A stretch of DNA of 64,000 nucleotides from Flavobacterium sp. (GCA_020403245.1 JADBYA010000023.1:78249-142248), one strand, 5' to 3'. Positions 27,565 to 37,543 are shown, counted from the stretch's first letter. Notes: generated by a model from the letters alone, not told the origin. Program-made: numbers and translations.

Positions 27565-29193
27565 ATGGATATCAACTTCAATAAAAACGAAGATCACAAC
27601 AAACTTTTACTAACCGATTTAAAACAACATTTTGCCAAAGTAAAACTTGGCGGTGGCGAAAAGCGCATAGAAAAACTTCATGCCGAAGGTAAAATGACGG
27701 CACGTGAACGCATTAATTATTTGCTTGATGCTAAAGCGAATAGTATCGAAATTGGTGCCTTTGTTGGCGATGGAATGTATGCTGAACATGGTGGTTGTCC
27801 ATCTGGAGGTGTAGTAGTAAAAATGGGATACATCAAAGGAAAACAATGCATTGTTGTGGCCAATGATGCTACAGTAAAAGCGGGTGCCTGGTTTCCGATT
27901 ACTGGAAAAAAGAATTTAAGAGCACAGGAGATTGCGATGGAGAATCGATTGCCAATTATCTATTTAGTTGATTCTGCTGGCGTTTATTTGCCAATGCAGG
28001 ATGAAATTTTTCCCGATAAAGAACACTTCGGACGCATATTCAGAAACAATGCCATCATGAGTAGTATGGGAATTACCCAAATTGCGGCTGTGATGGGAAG
28101 TTGTGTGGCTGGTGGTGCCTACTTACCTATTATGAGTGACGAGGCGATGATTGTAGATAAAACCGGAAGTATTTTCCTTGCCGGAAGTTATTTAGTAAAA
28201 GCTGCTATAGGTGAAAACATCGATAATGAAACCCTTGGTGGTGCCACAACACACTGTGAAATCTCGGGCGTTACCGATTATAAAGCCAAAGACGATAAAG
28301 ACGCATTGGATAGAATAAAAAGTATCGTTGGCAAAATTGGCGATTATGAAAAAGCCGGTTTTAATAGAGAAACTCCTAAAAAGCCCGCTTTAGAGGAGGC
28401 AGCCATTTATGGCATTATTCCAAAATTGCGAACGGATCAATATGATATGATGGAAATCATCAAACGCTTGGTGGACAACTCTGAAATGGATCTGTACAAA
28501 GACGGTTATGGTCAATCTATTATTACTTGCTACGCCAGAATTGACGGTTGGGCTGTGGGAATTGTAGCCAATCAGAGAACAGTTTCCAAAACGAAAAAAG
28601 GTGAAATCCAGTTTGGAGGTGTTATCTATTCGGATTCTGCCGACAAAGCCACGCGTTTTATTGCCAATTGCAACCAAAAGAAAATTCCATTAGTGTTTAT
28701 TCAAGATGTTACCGGATTTATGGTAGGAAGTAAATCGGAACATGGTGGTATCATAAAAGATGGTGCCAAAATGGTAAATGCGGTTGCCAATTCGGTGGTG
28801 CCAAAGTTTACAGTTATTGTGGGCAACTCTTATGGTGCAGGAAATTATGCCATGTGTGGCAAAGCGTATGACCCAAGATTAATAGTTGCCTGGCCATCTG
28901 CCGAATTGGCGGTTATGGGTGGCACTCAAGCGGCTAAAGTGTTAGCACAAATAGAGGCATCTTCTCTTAAAGCAAAAGGCGAAATAGTAGATGAAAAAGT
29001 AGAAAAAGATTTATTTGACAAAATCAAAGCAAGATACGATGCCCAAGTTTCTCCTTATTATGCTGCTGCTCGATTGTGGACAGACGCCATCATTGACCCA
29101 CTAGAAACTCGCACTTGGATTTCTATGGGAATTGAAGCGGCCAACCACGCGCCGATAGAAAAGAAATTTAATTTGGGAGTGATACAAGTGTAA
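27565..29193 (+). CDS. acyl-CoA carboxylase beta subunit, methylcrotonyl-CoA type
   Basis: A 542-residue carboxyltransferase. It moves the carboxyl group from biotin to an acyl-CoA. The crotonase-like N- and C-domains carry oxyanion-hole glycines (GSCVAGGAYLP near residue 190 and GNSYGAGNYAMCG near 420). The segment LPMQDEIFPDKEHFGRIFRNNA closely follows the methylcrotonyl-CoA carboxylase beta pattern, suggesting leucine catabolism, although propionyl- or geranyl-CoA cannot be excluded. The biotin-carrying alpha subunit is not adjacent, which is unusual for a dedicated operon. The gene is followed by a long repeat-rich spacer. Confidence 0.9.
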   Translation: MDINFNKNEDHNKLLLTDLKQHFAKVKLGGGEKRIEKLHAEGKMTARERINYLLDAKANSIEIGAFVGDGMYAEHGGCPSGGVVVKMGYIKGKQCIVVANDATVKAGAWFPITGKKNLRAQEIAMENRLPIIYLVDSAGVYLPMQDEIFPDKEHFGRIFRNNAIMSSMGITQIAAVMGSCVAGGAYLPIMSDEAMIVDKTGSIFLAGSYLVKAAIGENIDNETLGGATTHCEISGVTDYKAKDDKDALDRIKSIVGKIGDYEKAGFNRETPKKPALEEAAIYGIIPKLRTDQYDMMEIIKRLVDNSEMDLYKDGYGQSIITCYARIDGWAVGIVANQRTVSKTKKGEIQFGGVIYSDSADKATRFIANCNQKKIPLVFIQDVTGFMVGSKSEHGGIIKDGAKMVNAVANSVVPKFTVIVGNSYGAGNYAMCGKAYDPRLIVAWPSAELAVMGGTQAAKVLAQIEASSLKAKGEIVDEKVEKDLFDKIKARYDAQVSPYYAAARLWTDAIIDPLETRTWISMGIEAANHAPIEKKFNLGVIQV

Positions 29194-29194
29194 T

Positions 29195-29320
29195 TTTAGA
29201 TTTTAGATATTAGATATTTGATTTTTGAATTTGAAATTGAATTTGAAATTGAATTTGAAATTGAATTTGAAATTGAATTTGATTTTTGAATTTGATTTTT
29301 GATTTTTATTTTTGAATAAG
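29195..29320. repeat. word arrays (TAGATATT and GAATTTGAAATT) after the carboxylase gene
   Basis: Directly after the stop codon come TTTTAGATTTTAGATATTAGATAT-like words, then about 4.5 exact head-to-tail copies of the 12-mer GAATTTGAAATT (29227-29280), then degenerate TTTGATTTTTGA units. The rest of the spacer to 29522 is AT-rich with nothing else I can name. Confidence 0.85.
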
Positions 29321-29522
29321 TAGTTCCAACAGCGCTTCAATTATACAAATCTGAGATTTTCTGGATAGCTAATTTGAAACTTTTGTTGAAAAAATAATAA
29401 TCAAAGTTATTTACTTCAAAAAGTACAAATATAAAAAATCGGTTTCCCGAAGATTTTTATTTTCTAAATTTACTCAGTATTGATGTTGATTAACACATTA
29501 ACCAATCCTAAACTCATTTCTT

Positions 29523-31985
29523 TTGAATATACTACCAAAAGCAAAATCAATTGGCACCAAAATTCTTAAAGTTTTTGGAATATTAGTTTTAGTAATCTTC
29601 GTAATATATTGCACTCTTGGTCTTTATATTTCTTCACACCACAAAGTGATTGTTGCCGATATCAACAAAGTGACTAAAGAAAAATTCTCTGGCGATATCA
29701 AAATTGGCGATGTTGAAATTCTATTTTTTAAACATTTTCCCAATATTACCATAAAAGTAAAAGATGTTGTTGTTAAAGACAGTTTGTGGAACCAACATAA
29801 AAAAACATTTATAGATACTAAAAGTATGTATGTTAAAATACAACCATGGTCAATCATTTTGACCGATATAGAAATAAATACCATTATATTAGAAAATGCC
29901 AAGTTTGATATTTTTGTTGATAAAAACGGCTACAGTAACGCATCAGCTTTAAATCCAAAAAAAACATCAAAAAATGGGATTAAATCGAAATCTATGATAA
30001 GTGTAGCAATTGACGAAGTAAAATTAAAGAACGTAAGCATCATTTCGGAAAACATAATAAAACACAAACGATTTGCTTTTGAAACTGAAAACTTAAATAT
30101 TAAAATTAAAACCAACGATATGGGATGGAATGCAAAAGTGAGCGTAAAAACGATGGTCAAAAGTTTGGCTTTTAATACCCAACGTGGAAGTTTTGCAAAA
30201 GATAAATTAATTGAAGGTGAAATAAATGCAGATTATAGTAAAGAAAAACAAGAAGTCATAGTTCATTCAGACAAATTAGCCATTGGTAAAACCAATTTTC
30301 AAGTGGATGCAGCACTAGGTGTTTCTTCAAAAAACAGCAAATTTGGCATTCACCTTTTTAGTAAATCCATTTATTGGAGAGATGCTGCGGCTTTGGTGTC
30401 TAAAAACATTAGTGATAAGTTATATAAATTTGATTTTAAAGATGCTTTTGATGTCAAGTGTGATATAATTGGTGATTTTAAAGTTCAAGGCGATCCATTC
30501 ATTCATGTCGTGACACACATGAAAAATAATACTCTAACTGCTGTAGATCACAAAATTACAAATTGTAGTATGACTGGTGTATTCACCAATGATTATGCTA
30601 AAAACGGTATTTTTAGTGACTCAAATTCTGCCATACTTCTGAATGATTATAAAGGCAGTTATAGAGAAATCCCTTTTATTACAAAAAATTTACGAATCTT
30701 AGATTTAACAAAGCCTGTAGCTTCAGGTTCAGTAGAATCAGATTTTGATATTGTTAAATTAAACGCTCTTGCTACTAAAAATAAATTTGTGTTCAAAAAA
30801 GGAAAAGCAAAAGTCAATGTTAAATTTAAAGCTGATATTGTAGCACTAAAAGTAACTAAACCCTTTATTTTGGGAACTGTTGATGTTATAAATAGCGATT
30901 TTAGTTATGTTCCTGGAAAGGTGAATTTTACAAATAATTCTATACAATTTCAATTTAATTCAGATAGACTTATAGTTAAAAATATTACAGTAAATACTGA
31001 AAGAAGTTCCTTTAAAATGTCGGGATATTCAGAAAATTTTATGAACTTATTTTATGATAGTCCTGAAAAAATTGTAATGAACTGGAATATTGTAGGTGAG
31101 AAAATAGATTTAGGCAATTTTCTATATCTTATGAATTCTCAAAAAAAGAAAACAGGTAAAAAACAAAAAAATGAATCTGATGCCTTAGTACATAAAGTAT
31201 TGCAAAATAGTAGTATTGTAACTAATGTAAATGTAAAACAAATTATTTACAAAAAATTTATTGGAAAAGATGTCCAAGCGAAAATTTCTCTTCTCAACAG
31301 TACAATTTCTTTGCAAGAGATTTCAATTAAAAATGAAAATGCCAACTATTTTATTACGGGTTCCATAACCGATTATGGCCAAAAAAAAGGTTTTAACATA
31401 AATGCAATGGCTAAGAATACTGATATTCAAAAATTATTAAACTCTTTTGAAAATTTTGGTTCAACGACAGTAACTTCAAAAACTGTAAAAGGAACTATAA
31501 ATTTAAATACTAACATAAAAGGATTTCTTATTAAAGATGGCGGTTTAGACAAAAAATCTTTATCGGGTAATCTAAAATTTACACTATCAAATGCTGCACT
31601 TATTAATTTTGAACCTGTTCAAAAAGTGGGAAATATTGTTTTTCCAAATAGGGATTTTAAAAACGTAACTATCGATAAAATGAATTGCGAAGGTTCAATG
31701 AAAAATGGAATTGTATCCATTAAACCAATGGAAATAAAAACAAGTGTTATGCAGGTTGATGTGGCGGGTAATTATGGTTTCGCTGGTGGTACCAATATGC
31801 AAGTAGATGTCCATTTGAGAAATCCAAAAAAAGATGAAGTTGCTAAAAATAATGGAGCACATATTACTAAGAAAAATAAAGGAATAATTATACATTTAAA
31901 AGCTCTTGATGATAAAAATGGAAAAACAAAAATTAGTTTAGGAAGTAAAAAAGAAAAACTAAAAGAAACCAACATTTTAAAATAA
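29523..31985 (+). CDS. AsmA-family protein
   Basis: An 820-residue protein with one N-terminal membrane helix (ILVLVIFVIYCTLGLYI, about 18-40) and a large, beta-rich, repetitive periplasmic body. The opening HKVIVADINKVTKEKFSGDIKIGDVEILFFKHFPNITI is the chorein-like AsmA N-domain; the AsmA C-terminal domain lies at about 640-790. Members (AsmA, TamB, YhdP) are thought to bridge the membranes and move lipids. The start is a TTG, the only nearby codon that keeps the membrane helix intact. It is followed 40 bases later by the pseudouridine synthase gene. Confidence 0.85.
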   Translation: MNILPKAKSIGTKILKVFGILVLVIFVIYCTLGLYISSHHKVIVADINKVTKEKFSGDIKIGDVEILFFKHFPNITIKVKDVVVKDSLWNQHKKTFIDTKSMYVKIQPWSIILTDIEINTIILENAKFDIFVDKNGYSNASALNPKKTSKNGIKSKSMISVAIDEVKLKNVSIISENIIKHKRFAFETENLNIKIKTNDMGWNAKVSVKTMVKSLAFNTQRGSFAKDKLIEGEINADYSKEKQEVIVHSDKLAIGKTNFQVDAALGVSSKNSKFGIHLFSKSIYWRDAAALVSKNISDKLYKFDFKDAFDVKCDIIGDFKVQGDPFIHVVTHMKNNTLTAVDHKITNCSMTGVFTNDYAKNGIFSDSNSAILLNDYKGSYREIPFITKNLRILDLTKPVASGSVESDFDIVKLNALATKNKFVFKKGKAKVNVKFKADIVALKVTKPFILGTVDVINSDFSYVPGKVNFTNNSIQFQFNSDRLIVKNITVNTERSSFKMSGYSENFMNLFYDSPEKIVMNWNIVGEKIDLGNFLYLMNSQKKKTGKKQKNESDALVHKVLQNSSIVTNVNVKQIIYKKFIGKDVQAKISLLNSTISLQEISIKNENANYFITGSITDYGQKKGFNINAMAKNTDIQKLLNSFENFGSTTVTSKTVKGTINLNTNIKGFLIKDGGLDKKSLSGNLKFTLSNAALINFEPVQKVGNIVFPNRDFKNVTIDKMNCEGSMKNGIVSIKPMEIKTSVMQVDVAGNYGFAGGTNMQVDVHLRNPKKDEVAKNNGAHITKKNKGIIIHLKALDDKNGKTKISLGSKKEKLKETNILK

Positions 31986-32013
31986 TAAAATACTATAATC
32001 ATCTTTAGTAGTC

Positions 32014-32021
32014 TATATTTG
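32014..32021 (+). promoter_or_regulatory. promoter box predicting a leaderless mRNA
   Basis: TATATTTG ends four bases before the ATG at 32026. With the usual box-to-start distance, transcription would begin at or next to the ATG. No strong TTG is seen upstream. Confidence 0.45.
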
Positions 32022-32025
32022 TTGC

Positions 32026-33660
32026 ATGTCTTGCCACCTTTTTCAAGTATTTACAACCGATATCTCAGGAATTTCTTTACCTGATAAATTCACGTTTCCG
32101 TTTTATTACGAGCCACATCCATTGAGTGTAATAGCGGCTAAAGCATTGCAAAACTATCTTGAAACGCAAAACGATTTTCAACACAACTTTGGTCTAAATA
32201 AAAACCAAGAAGGATTGGTTATAGGCAAAATGTTTGGCGTTCTAGTGGTGCAAAATCAAAAAAATGAGTTGGGTTTTCTTTGGGCTTTTTCAGGAAAATT
32301 GGCTGAAAGCAATCAACATCCATTATTTGTACCCACGGTTTTTGATATGTTAACAGAAAATAGTTTTTTTAAAAGAGAAGAAACCATTCTTAATCAGTAT
32401 AACAAAAAAATAGAGAAACTTGAAAACGATGAAAATCACCTTGCAGCTGTAAAACATTTGGAGAAAATTAAACAACAAGCAGCCGTTGAAATCAAAGAAC
32501 AAAAAGAAAAAATCAAAAGCAACAAAAAACTTCGTGCCGAGAAAAGAAAAACAATAACTGCAGAAGCTATAGAACAACTGAATAAAGAAAGTCAAGACGA
32601 AGGCATTTTGCTCAAGAAAATGACTCAATATTGGAGATATCATATTCAAGCAGCTACTGAATTGGTTGACGTCTTTACTCAACAAATCAATCAACTCAAA
32701 GAAGAACGCAAGCAAAAATCATCAACACTGCAACAACAATTATTTACCGAATATGTCTTTTTAAATCAATACCAAGAACTAAAAAGTTTGGAAGACATAT
32801 TTATGGGAAATCCACCCGCTGGTGCTGGCGAATGTGCAGCGCCAAAACTATTGCACTATGCTTTTACTTATCAGTTGAAACCTATTGCTATGGCGGAATT
32901 TTGGTGGGGACAATCGCCCAAAGGTGAAATGAGAAAACACCAACAATTCTATCCTGCATGCACCGGGAAATGTGAACCTATTTTAAAACACATGTTACAA
33001 GGAATTCCATTAGAAGAAAATCCTTTTGAAAAAAATACTGCCAAAGGAAAAGAATTGGAAATTGTTTTTGAAGATGACTATATACTCTTGGTCAATAAAC
33101 CAGCAGAATTTCTTTCCGTTCCTGGAAAACAAATCACCGAATCGGTCCAAACCAGAATAAAAGCAAGCTATCCCAATGCTATGATAGTGCATCGGTTAGA
33201 CATGTCCACTTCGGGTTTGCTGTTAATTGGAAAAACTCCTGAAATCTATAAAAAACTGCAAGCTCAGTTTATTAAACGATACGTAAAAAAGCGCTACGTC
33301 GCCTTGTTAGATGGATTGTTGTCCGAAGATAGAGGCATTATCGATTTGCCATTGCGGGGTGATTTACACAACCGTCCCAATCAAATAGTGTGCTTCGAGC
33401 ATGGCAAACCTGCCGTTACCCATTGGGAAGTTATAGAACGAAAAGACAACAAAACCCTAGTATACTTCTACCCTATCACAGGACGAACACACCAACTCCG
33501 TGTGCATGCTGCGCATCCATTAGGACTAAATACACCCATCGTTGGCGATGATTTATATGGTACCAAAGCCAACCGTTTGCATTTGCACGCCGAGAGCATT
33601 ACTTTTATTCATTCCATTTCAAAAGAAATAGTCACTTTTACTCGTGAATTTTTTTTCTAA
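32026..33660 (+). CDS. RluA-family pseudouridine synthase, long form
   Basis: A 544-residue RNA modification enzyme. The C-terminal 210 residues are a RluA catalytic domain: motif I HRLDMSTSGLLLIGKT with the catalytic aspartate, KRYVALLDG, and the closing TGRTHQLRVH. The N-terminal 330 residues are an extension with a long coiled coil (about 125-245) and a conserved-looking Cys-containing block (PPAGAGECAAPKLL, AEFWWG, ACTGKCEPILKHML). Long forms occur in Bacteroidota and are predicted to act on 23S rRNA or tRNA position 32. The role of the extension is unknown. Confidence 0.9.
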   Translation: MSCHLFQVFTTDISGISLPDKFTFPFYYEPHPLSVIAAKALQNYLETQNDFQHNFGLNKNQEGLVIGKMFGVLVVQNQKNELGFLWAFSGKLAESNQHPLFVPTVFDMLTENSFFKREETILNQYNKKIEKLENDENHLAAVKHLEKIKQQAAVEIKEQKEKIKSNKKLRAEKRKTITAEAIEQLNKESQDEGILLKKMTQYWRYHIQAATELVDVFTQQINQLKEERKQKSSTLQQQLFTEYVFLNQYQELKSLEDIFMGNPPAGAGECAAPKLLHYAFTYQLKPIAMAEFWWGQSPKGEMRKHQQFYPACTGKCEPILKHMLQGIPLEENPFEKNTAKGKELEIVFEDDYILLVNKPAEFLSVPGKQITESVQTRIKASYPNAMIVHRLDMSTSGLLLIGKTPEIYKKLQAQFIKRYVKKRYVALLDGLLSEDRGIIDLPLRGDLHNRPNQIVCFEHGKPAVTHWEVIERKDNKTLVYFYPITGRTHQLRVHAAHPLGLNTPIVGDDLYGTKANRLHLHAESITFIHSISKEIVTFTREFFF

Positions 33661-33711
33661 ATTCGTTTTCAATAAAAAGTTATTTTTACTTATTACTAAA
33701 TCCTTTCCATT

Positions 33712-35331
33712 ATGAATAAAATTATAAGTTACTCTTTTGTTATAATTGCTTTTCAAACACTAACGGCACAAGAAACTTTCACTCGAAAAGATACTCTACA
33801 AGGAGGATTGCGACCAGAACGAACTTGCTTCGATGTGATGCACTATGGTTTGGATATTAAAATAAATCCAACAGACAAATCGATTGTTGGTTTTAATGAA
33901 ATTGAGTTTAAAGTTGTAACCAATACCAATAAAATCCAATTGGATTTGTTTGAAAATATGAAAGTAGATAGTATTATTTTCAATGCCAAAAAACTCAACT
34001 ATACAAGAGAGTTTAATGCTGTATTTATAAAATTTGAAACCCCTTTGACTACAGAATTACCCGTTCAAAAAATACAATTTTATTATTCAGGAAAACCCAT
34101 AATTGCCAAAAATGCTCCTTGGGATGGTGGTTTTGTGTTTACATACGATACTAATACAAAAAATTGGATTGGTGTTGCTGTTCAAGGCACTGGAGCCAGT
34201 TTGTGGTATCCTGTAAAAGACACTCAAACAGATGAACCCGATAATGGTGCTACCATAAAAGTGGCGGTTCCCAATGGTTTAATGAATGTTTCTAACGGGA
34301 GATTTATGGGAAATATAGATTTGAACAATGGCTATACCCGTTGGGATTGGGAAGTAAAAAATCCTATTAATAATTATGATATAACCATAAATATTGCCGA
34401 TTATGTCCATATTCATGATAATTACAAAGGATTGGATTTAGACTATTATGTTTTGCGCGTAAATGAGGCCAAAGCCAAAAAGCATTTTGAAGAAGTAAAA
34501 CCGATGATGGATTGTTTCCAAAGCAAATTCGGCGAATATCCATTCAAAGAGGATGGCTATAAATTGGTGGAAACTCCTTATTTAGGTATGGAACATCAAA
34601 GTGCTATAGCTTATGGAAATAAATTCCTAAAAGGTTACCAAGGTTTTGATTTATCGATGACGGGCATTGGGCTGACTTTTGATTATATCACGATACATGA
34701 AAGCGGTCACGAATGGTTTGGGAACAGCATCACTTCAAAAGATATAGCCGATATGTGGATTCACGAAGGTTTCACTCAATATACAGAAGTGGTTTATGTG
34801 GAATGTACTTTGGGTTATGACAAAGCCATGCAATATGCAAATGGTTTGAAAAATGGGATTGAAAATGATAAACCAATAATTGGCAGTTATGGCGTTAATA
34901 AGGAAGGTTCGGGTGATATGTATCCAAAAGGAGCTTTGTTGTTAAATACTTTGCGGCATATAATTAACGATGATGCAAAATGGTGGAAATTACTCTTAGA
35001 TTATTCGAATACATTTAAACATAAAATTATTGATACCGAAACCGTTATTGCGTTTTTCAACAAAGAAAGTGGAATTGATTTGACTACTGTTTTCAATCAG
35101 TATTTGCGTTATACTACTATCCCAAAACTGGAATTTAAAATTGTCAAAGGAAAATTAGATTGCCGTTGGTCCAATGTTGCTTCTGATTTCAATATGCCTA
35201 TTGACGTTGTCATTAACAATAAAACCTTCAGAATTTACCCAAAAACCGAATGGAGTGCTACACAAATTAAAATTAAAGATGTCAATGAAGTAAAAGTAGT
35301 GACGGATAAATTTTATGTAATGCCAAATTAA
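33712..35331 (+). CDS. secreted M1-family metallopeptidase
   Basis: A 539-residue aminopeptidase-like zinc enzyme with a signal peptide (MNKIISYSFVIIAFQTLTAQ). The N-terminal beta domain spans about 35-220. The active site reads HESGHEWFG (HExxH) with the third zinc ligand in MWIHEGFTQYTE, 18 residues on. The substrate motif is GMEHQ rather than the GAMEN of classical aminopeptidases; this variation is common in short secreted M1 proteins of Bacteroidota. The protein lacks the long C-terminal helical domain. It likely works in the periplasm or at the surface on peptides. Confidence 0.9.
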   Translation: MNKIISYSFVIIAFQTLTAQETFTRKDTLQGGLRPERTCFDVMHYGLDIKINPTDKSIVGFNEIEFKVVTNTNKIQLDLFENMKVDSIIFNAKKLNYTREFNAVFIKFETPLTTELPVQKIQFYYSGKPIIAKNAPWDGGFVFTYDTNTKNWIGVAVQGTGASLWYPVKDTQTDEPDNGATIKVAVPNGLMNVSNGRFMGNIDLNNGYTRWDWEVKNPINNYDITINIADYVHIHDNYKGLDLDYYVLRVNEAKAKKHFEEVKPMMDCFQSKFGEYPFKEDGYKLVETPYLGMEHQSAIAYGNKFLKGYQGFDLSMTGIGLTFDYITIHESGHEWFGNSITSKDIADMWIHEGFTQYTEVVYVECTLGYDKAMQYANGLKNGIENDKPIIGSYGVNKEGSGDMYPKGALLLNTLRHIINDDAKWWKLLLDYSNTFKHKIIDTETVIAFFNKESGIDLTTVFNQYLRYTTIPKLEFKIVKGKLDCRWSNVASDFNMPIDVVINNKTFRIYPKTEWSATQIKIKDVNEVKVVTDKFYVMPN

Positions 35332-35479
35332 AAAAAACCAAATTTCACCAATTCACAAAGATTTTATTGGCTTTAAATTACGCAAATAATTTTGTGTGAT
35401 TTGCTCCATTTACTCTCAGAGAATTTCATGATTTGTGAAAATTAGTAAAATCTGTGTTAATTTTTTTGAACTTATAAAT
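35332..35479. repeat. word-like intergenic sequence (TTCACAAA/TTTGTGA type)
   Basis: Loose repeats of CACCAATTCACAAAGATTT, TTTTGTGTGATTTG and GATTTGTGAAAATTAG, including partly inverted copies, fill the spacer between two convergent genes. No terminator hairpin with a clean T tract was found. Confidence 0.4.
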
Positions 35480-36520
35480 TTAGACTAACGTCTCTTTCCT
35501 CATTATTTTTCCTGTTGCGGTTTCTTTAAACTTAGAAATAAAAAGTATTTCCTTTGGTTTTTCATATTTATCTAAATCCTCATAAATAGAATGGTCAAAT
35601 TCAACTTTATCCCCTTCAATAACAAGTACCAACTTTTCCCCTAATTCATTGTCTGGTTTTGAAGCAATAAAAAAACGTTGTTGAATTTTACTCATCAATT
35701 TATTCTCAATTTGTTCTGGAATTAGTTTAATTCCACCACTATTAATCATATTATCAATTCTTCCTAGGAAGATAAATTGGTTTTCATTGACCAATTCTAC
35801 AATATCATTTGTAATAATAACTTCATCCGAAATTTTTGGCGCATGAATAACCAAACAATTTCTATCATCATAACTTACTGTTACATCCGGCAAAACGGTA
35901 AATGCTTTTTCGCCTAATTTACGAGCAGCAATATGAGTTATCGTTTCCGTCATTCCATAGGTTTCAAAGACTTCTGTTTTTAGTTTTAACAGTTGCTTTT
36001 CCAAAGTTTTATTAACAGCAGCACCACCAATTATCAATTTCTTCACTTTTTTTAACTCTTGAATTGAATTTTGAGCTTGTAACGGAACCATAGCCACAAA
36101 ATCAAAATCGATTTCATTATTGCGCATTGGGTGTGAACTTGGTGCAACAAACTCCAAATCAAGACCTAAAATCATGGCGCGAACCAGCATCATTTTTCCT
36201 GCTACATATTTCACTGGCAAACACTGCAAAGCACTGTTTCCGGGTTTCAAATCAAAAAAATCACCCGTAGCTATAGCCGAATTAACCATAGCTTGTTTTT
36301 TAACAACTACCGTTTTAGGTTTTCCAGTTGATCCAGAAGTAAACATTTCGATATAATCTTTACTATCAAACCAGTCCAATAGAAAATCGCCTACTGGCTT
36401 TTCAAAATCTTCACCCTCTTTTATAAAACTATAAGCAACACGACATAAATCTTCTCTATCAAGGTGAAATCCATTGAGCTTAAATTGATTGTGCACATTT
36501 TCGTAGGTTGGAGTATTCAT
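35480..36520 (-). CDS. menE: AMP-dependent CoA ligase, likely O-succinylbenzoate-CoA ligase
   Basis: A 346-residue adenylate-forming enzyme, shorter than the usual 450-500 residues but typical of the reduced Bacteroidota MenE. The P-loop TSGSTGKPKTVVVKK, the A5 motif ETYGMTETITHIA, the A7-like LGRIDNMINSGGIKLIPEQIE and the A10 lysine in ATGKIMRKE are all present, so it looks functional. MenE activates O-succinylbenzoate for menaquinone synthesis. The assignment rests on length and motif style; no other men genes are in the window. It follows the CPBP protease gene by 10 bases and probably shares its transcript. Confidence 0.8.
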   Translation of the reverse strand: MNTPTYENVHNQFKLNGFHLDREDLCRVAYSFIKEGEDFEKPVGDFLLDWFDSKDYIEMFTSGSTGKPKTVVVKKQAMVNSAIATGDFFDLKPGNSALQCLPVKYVAGKMMLVRAMILGLDLEFVAPSSHPMRNNEIDFDFVAMVPLQAQNSIQELKKVKKLIIGGAAVNKTLEKQLLKLKTEVFETYGMTETITHIAARKLGEKAFTVLPDVTVSYDDRNCLVIHAPKISDEVIITNDIVELVNENQFIFLGRIDNMINSGGIKLIPEQIENKLMSKIQQRFFIASKPDNELGEKLVLVIEGDKVEFDHSIYEDLDKYEKPKEILFISKFKETATGKIMRKETLV

Positions 36521-36530
36521 TCTTCTATTT

Positions 36531-37469
36531 TTAGTGTAGTTGATTTTCGTTTTTCATTTCAATTGTTCCAGTTAGTTTCTCTTGCCAATTGGTCCAATTG
36601 TATTTTTTACTAAAGATAAATAATAGGATTGGAAATATAATAAAGATTGGAACCAAAATTTCAAATCCAACTGATGGCAATGAGTTGTCTTTTAAAATGG
36701 AATGCGTTTGAAAAGCAGACCAATCGGAAGTAATTAATAAGGCACCAATTAAATTATTAGCAGCATGAAAACCAAGAGCCAATTCCATTCCTTCATCCAT
36801 TAATGTAATAATTCCAAGAAAAAATCCAGTTCCAATGTAATACACTAAAATAATATAACCCATTTTTTCTACCTCGGGATTAGCAATATGCATGCCACCA
36901 AAAATAACAGAGGTCATGACTAATGGAAACCATCTATTCTTTGCTAGCAATGCAAATCCTTGCATCAAATAACCTCTAAAAACATATTCTTCAGTGCTGG
37001 TTTGTATTGGAATTAATAAAATTCCAATGATTGCTAAAATTAAAAACGGAATGGGTTTAAAATTGACAACAAAACTTTCAGGACTCGAGTAATACATAAT
37101 CAATGTCGATACGACAGTAAAAACACTCCAAATACCGAATGAAAAAAAGAACCTTTTCCAATCCACTTTTTCTCTTGAAGTGGTAACTGATAGTAAGGTT
37201 TGCTTGTGAAAATTCCTAACCACCAATACAATTGCAAAAAAAGCAAAAACAAAAGATAGTAAAATCAGAAATAGTGTAGCGTTGGGTTCCAAAAAAGTCA
37301 TAATCGCACTTTCATCTGCTGGAAAGTGTTTTCCAGAACTAAAAGATTTTACAAAAATGGCAATCATCAAAGGTATCTGTCCTATTGTGGAAGCAAGAAT
37401 AATCAATACGGAACCTAAAATATATTTCCAAAATTTATTTTCGGGTAAAAATCCATTTTCTATAAACAT
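36531..37469 (-). CDS. CPBP-family intramembrane metalloprotease
   Basis: A 312-residue membrane protein with about eight hydrophobic segments. The CPBP (Abi, CAAX-processing) motifs are present: EEYVFRGYLMQG (the EExxxR motif) near residue 165, FGGMHIANPE (FxxxH) near 196, and HAANNLIGAL (HxxxN) near 240. Relatives cleave prenylated or membrane proteins, or act in bacteriocin immunity. The N-terminus contains an extra hydrophobic pair. It is the first gene of a likely two-gene unit with menE, an association that is frequent in flavobacteria, though the functional link is unclear. Confidence 0.87.
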   Translation of the reverse strand: MFIENGFLPENKFWKYILGSVLIILASTIGQIPLMIAIFVKSFSSGKHFPADESAIMTFLEPNATLFLILLSFVFAFFAIVLVVRNFHKQTLLSVTTSREKVDWKRFFFSFGIWSVFTVVSTLIMYYSSPESFVVNFKPIPFLILAIIGILLIPIQTSTEEYVFRGYLMQGFALLAKNRWFPLVMTSVIFGGMHIANPEVEKMGYIILVYYIGTGFFLGIITLMDEGMELALGFHAANNLIGALLITSDWSAFQTHSILKDNSLPSVGFEILVPIFIIFPILLFIFSKKYNWTNWQEKLTGTIEMKNENQLH

Positions 37470-37543
37470 ATAATCCTATAATTTTGTTTCGACTAAATTA
37501 ACTTATTTCTTCAAATATCAATTACTTTGTAAAAAAAATAACT

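Noticed and set aside
29195-29320. Tandem array considered as a replication origin iteron cluster
   Set aside because: No DnaA boxes, no rep or dnaA gene and no skew evidence; other spacers have similar word arrays.
32350-32715. Minus-strand 121-residue Phe-rich ORF opposite the RluA gene
   Set aside because: Antisense of a Lys/Glu-rich coiled coil gives Phe/Leu-rich peptide; not a membrane protein gene.
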